Of a stretch of 22,943 bases of DNA, positions 22,419 to 22,943 are shown in pieces. The stretch lies in contig JAEXQJ010000340.1 in NCBI GenBank assembly GCA_023438785.1, positions 1-22,943 of the forward strand, written 5' to 3'. The notes beneath the pieces were generated by a model. The model ran no database searches. It was not told where the DNA came from and saw only the letters and a list, made by a program, of their open reading frames with translations. Every line of letters begins with the position of its first letter. Positions within the stretch are counted from its first letter, which is position 1. The position numbers and the translations under genes are program-made. The stretch comes from Pseudomonadota bacterium (GTDB lineage: Bacteria; Myxococcota_A; Polyangia; Fen-1088).

Positions 22419-22943
22419 CTAGGGCAGGGGCAGGCCGAAGTAGACCGAGTACGCGACGACGACGGCCACGCCCAGGGCCAAGCCCAGGGCGATGTGTGCA
22501 CCCAGTGAGAGATCCGCCAAGCCGCGGTGGGATGTGCGCTTGGGCGCGTGAACCGCCGGCACGCCGCCCGATGAGCTGGAACTGGCCGCCAGGAGCGCGG
22601 GGCCGGGCGTAGGGCCGTGAAGATAAGGCACGGATGGGGCGGCCGCCGGCGCGCCGGGCAGGGGGGCCGCCACGGGTGCGGGCGTGGCAGCCAGCGCCGC
22701 TGGATCCGCCAGATCGGCAGCTACCAGCACGCTGGGGCCCGTGCCGCGTGGACCGCCCTGGTCCCGCGCACTTGGGCTGGAAAGCACGCCCGAGGCCGGA
22801 GGCGGGGACTCGAGCCTGAGGACGGGTCCCGACGGCGCCGGCCGCCGACGTCCCGAGGTCTTGCGCGGGCGGGGTGCCAGCGGGCCTGGCGCCGCCGGAG
22901 ACTGGGCTGGCGCGGGCGAGGGGTTCGCGGAGCTGTCCGCGCC
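22419..22943 (-). CDS. C-terminal part of a Pro/Ala-rich protein with one C-terminal membrane helix (cut by window edge)
   Basis: The frame is open from the right edge to TAG 22419, giving 174 residues without the N-terminus. About 140 residues are a low-complexity Pro/Ala/Ser/Gly linker with scattered Arg. A hydrophobic segment (AHIALGLALGVAVVVAYSVYFG) and the ending LPLP follow, so the protein is probably tail-anchored by one helix. Such linkers are common between a cytoplasmic signalling domain and a membrane anchor in these bacteria, but the main domain lies outside the window and no function can be given. GTG 22785-22787 is internal and not a likely start. Confidence 0.65.
   Translation of the reverse strand, partial: GADSSANPSPAPAQSPAAPGPLAPRPRKTSGRRRPAPSGPVLRLESPPPASGVLSSPSARDQGGPRGTGPSVLVAADLADPAALAATPAPVAAPLPGAPAAAPSVPYLHGPTPGPALLAASSSSSGGVPAVHAPKRTSHRGLADLSLGAHIALGLALGVAVVVAYSVYFGLPLP

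Noticed and set aside
1..22943. tRNA, rRNA, riboswitch or insertion sequence
   Set aside because: No cloverleaf, rRNA segment, riboswitch-like leader or transposase was recognisable by eye; bioB has no identifiable upstream biotin operator either.

Overview
The window is high-GC, densely packed chromosomal DNA. It most resembles a Myxococcota / deltaproteobacterial-type Gram-negative. Signs of this are a Ser/Thr kinase with the G-loop GGMAEV fused to a DUF4388-like (PATAN) tail, a divergent PP2C phosphatase, a periplasmic SpoIVB-type S55 peptidase, an SspB-type ClpXP adaptor, a PHB-regulator DNA-binding domain protein, a CcmE with the CxxxY variant, and outer-membrane and LysM cell-wall proteins. 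This placement is inference from gene content only. I see no rRNA, tRNA, IS element, prophage or CRISPR array.

Layout. Bases 1-446 are a two-level tandem repeat (19-bp units inside 105-bp units), cut by the left edge and decaying into the leader of rsmI (+). A minus-strand operon follows: a helical toroid protein, bioB and plsY. Next come an SspB-like adaptor (+) and a secreted S55 peptidase-like protein (-); then DUF502 membrane protein plus TlpA-like thioredoxin (+), and a ferritin-like protein of unknown role (+). A PP2C phosphatase (-) diverges from the kinase (+). An RluA-family pseudouridine synthase sits behind an MltD-like lytic transglycosylase (-). Then tatA (+), an intergenic region with two overlapping dyads, a short PHB-regulator-domain protein (+), a bidirectional hairpin, an outer-membrane-type protein (-), a LolC/E-type permease (+), CcmE (-), a rhomboid protease plus M20 peptidase operon (-), and a CDP-alcohol phosphotransferase plus nucleotidyltransferase operon (-). 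The right edge cuts a Pro/Ala-rich protein with a C-terminal membrane helix.

How it fits together. Much of the content is envelope biology: phospholipid synthesis (plsY, CDP-alcohol transferase), biotin for fatty-acid synthesis (bioB), wall turnover (MltD), protein export (TatA), lipoprotein-type transport, intramembrane and periplasmic proteolysis, and periplasmic redox and heme handling. The kinase/phosphatase pair supplies reversible Ser/Thr phosphorylation. No single new system stands out. The most unusual signals are the nested repeat, a recurring -10-like hexamer exactly 8-9 nt before the start codon of at least eight transcription-unit-leading genes (suggesting leaderless mRNAs), the overlapping dyads after tatA, four convergent gene pairs separated by 0-4 nt, and the variant active-site layouts in the S55, CcmE and ferritin-like proteins.
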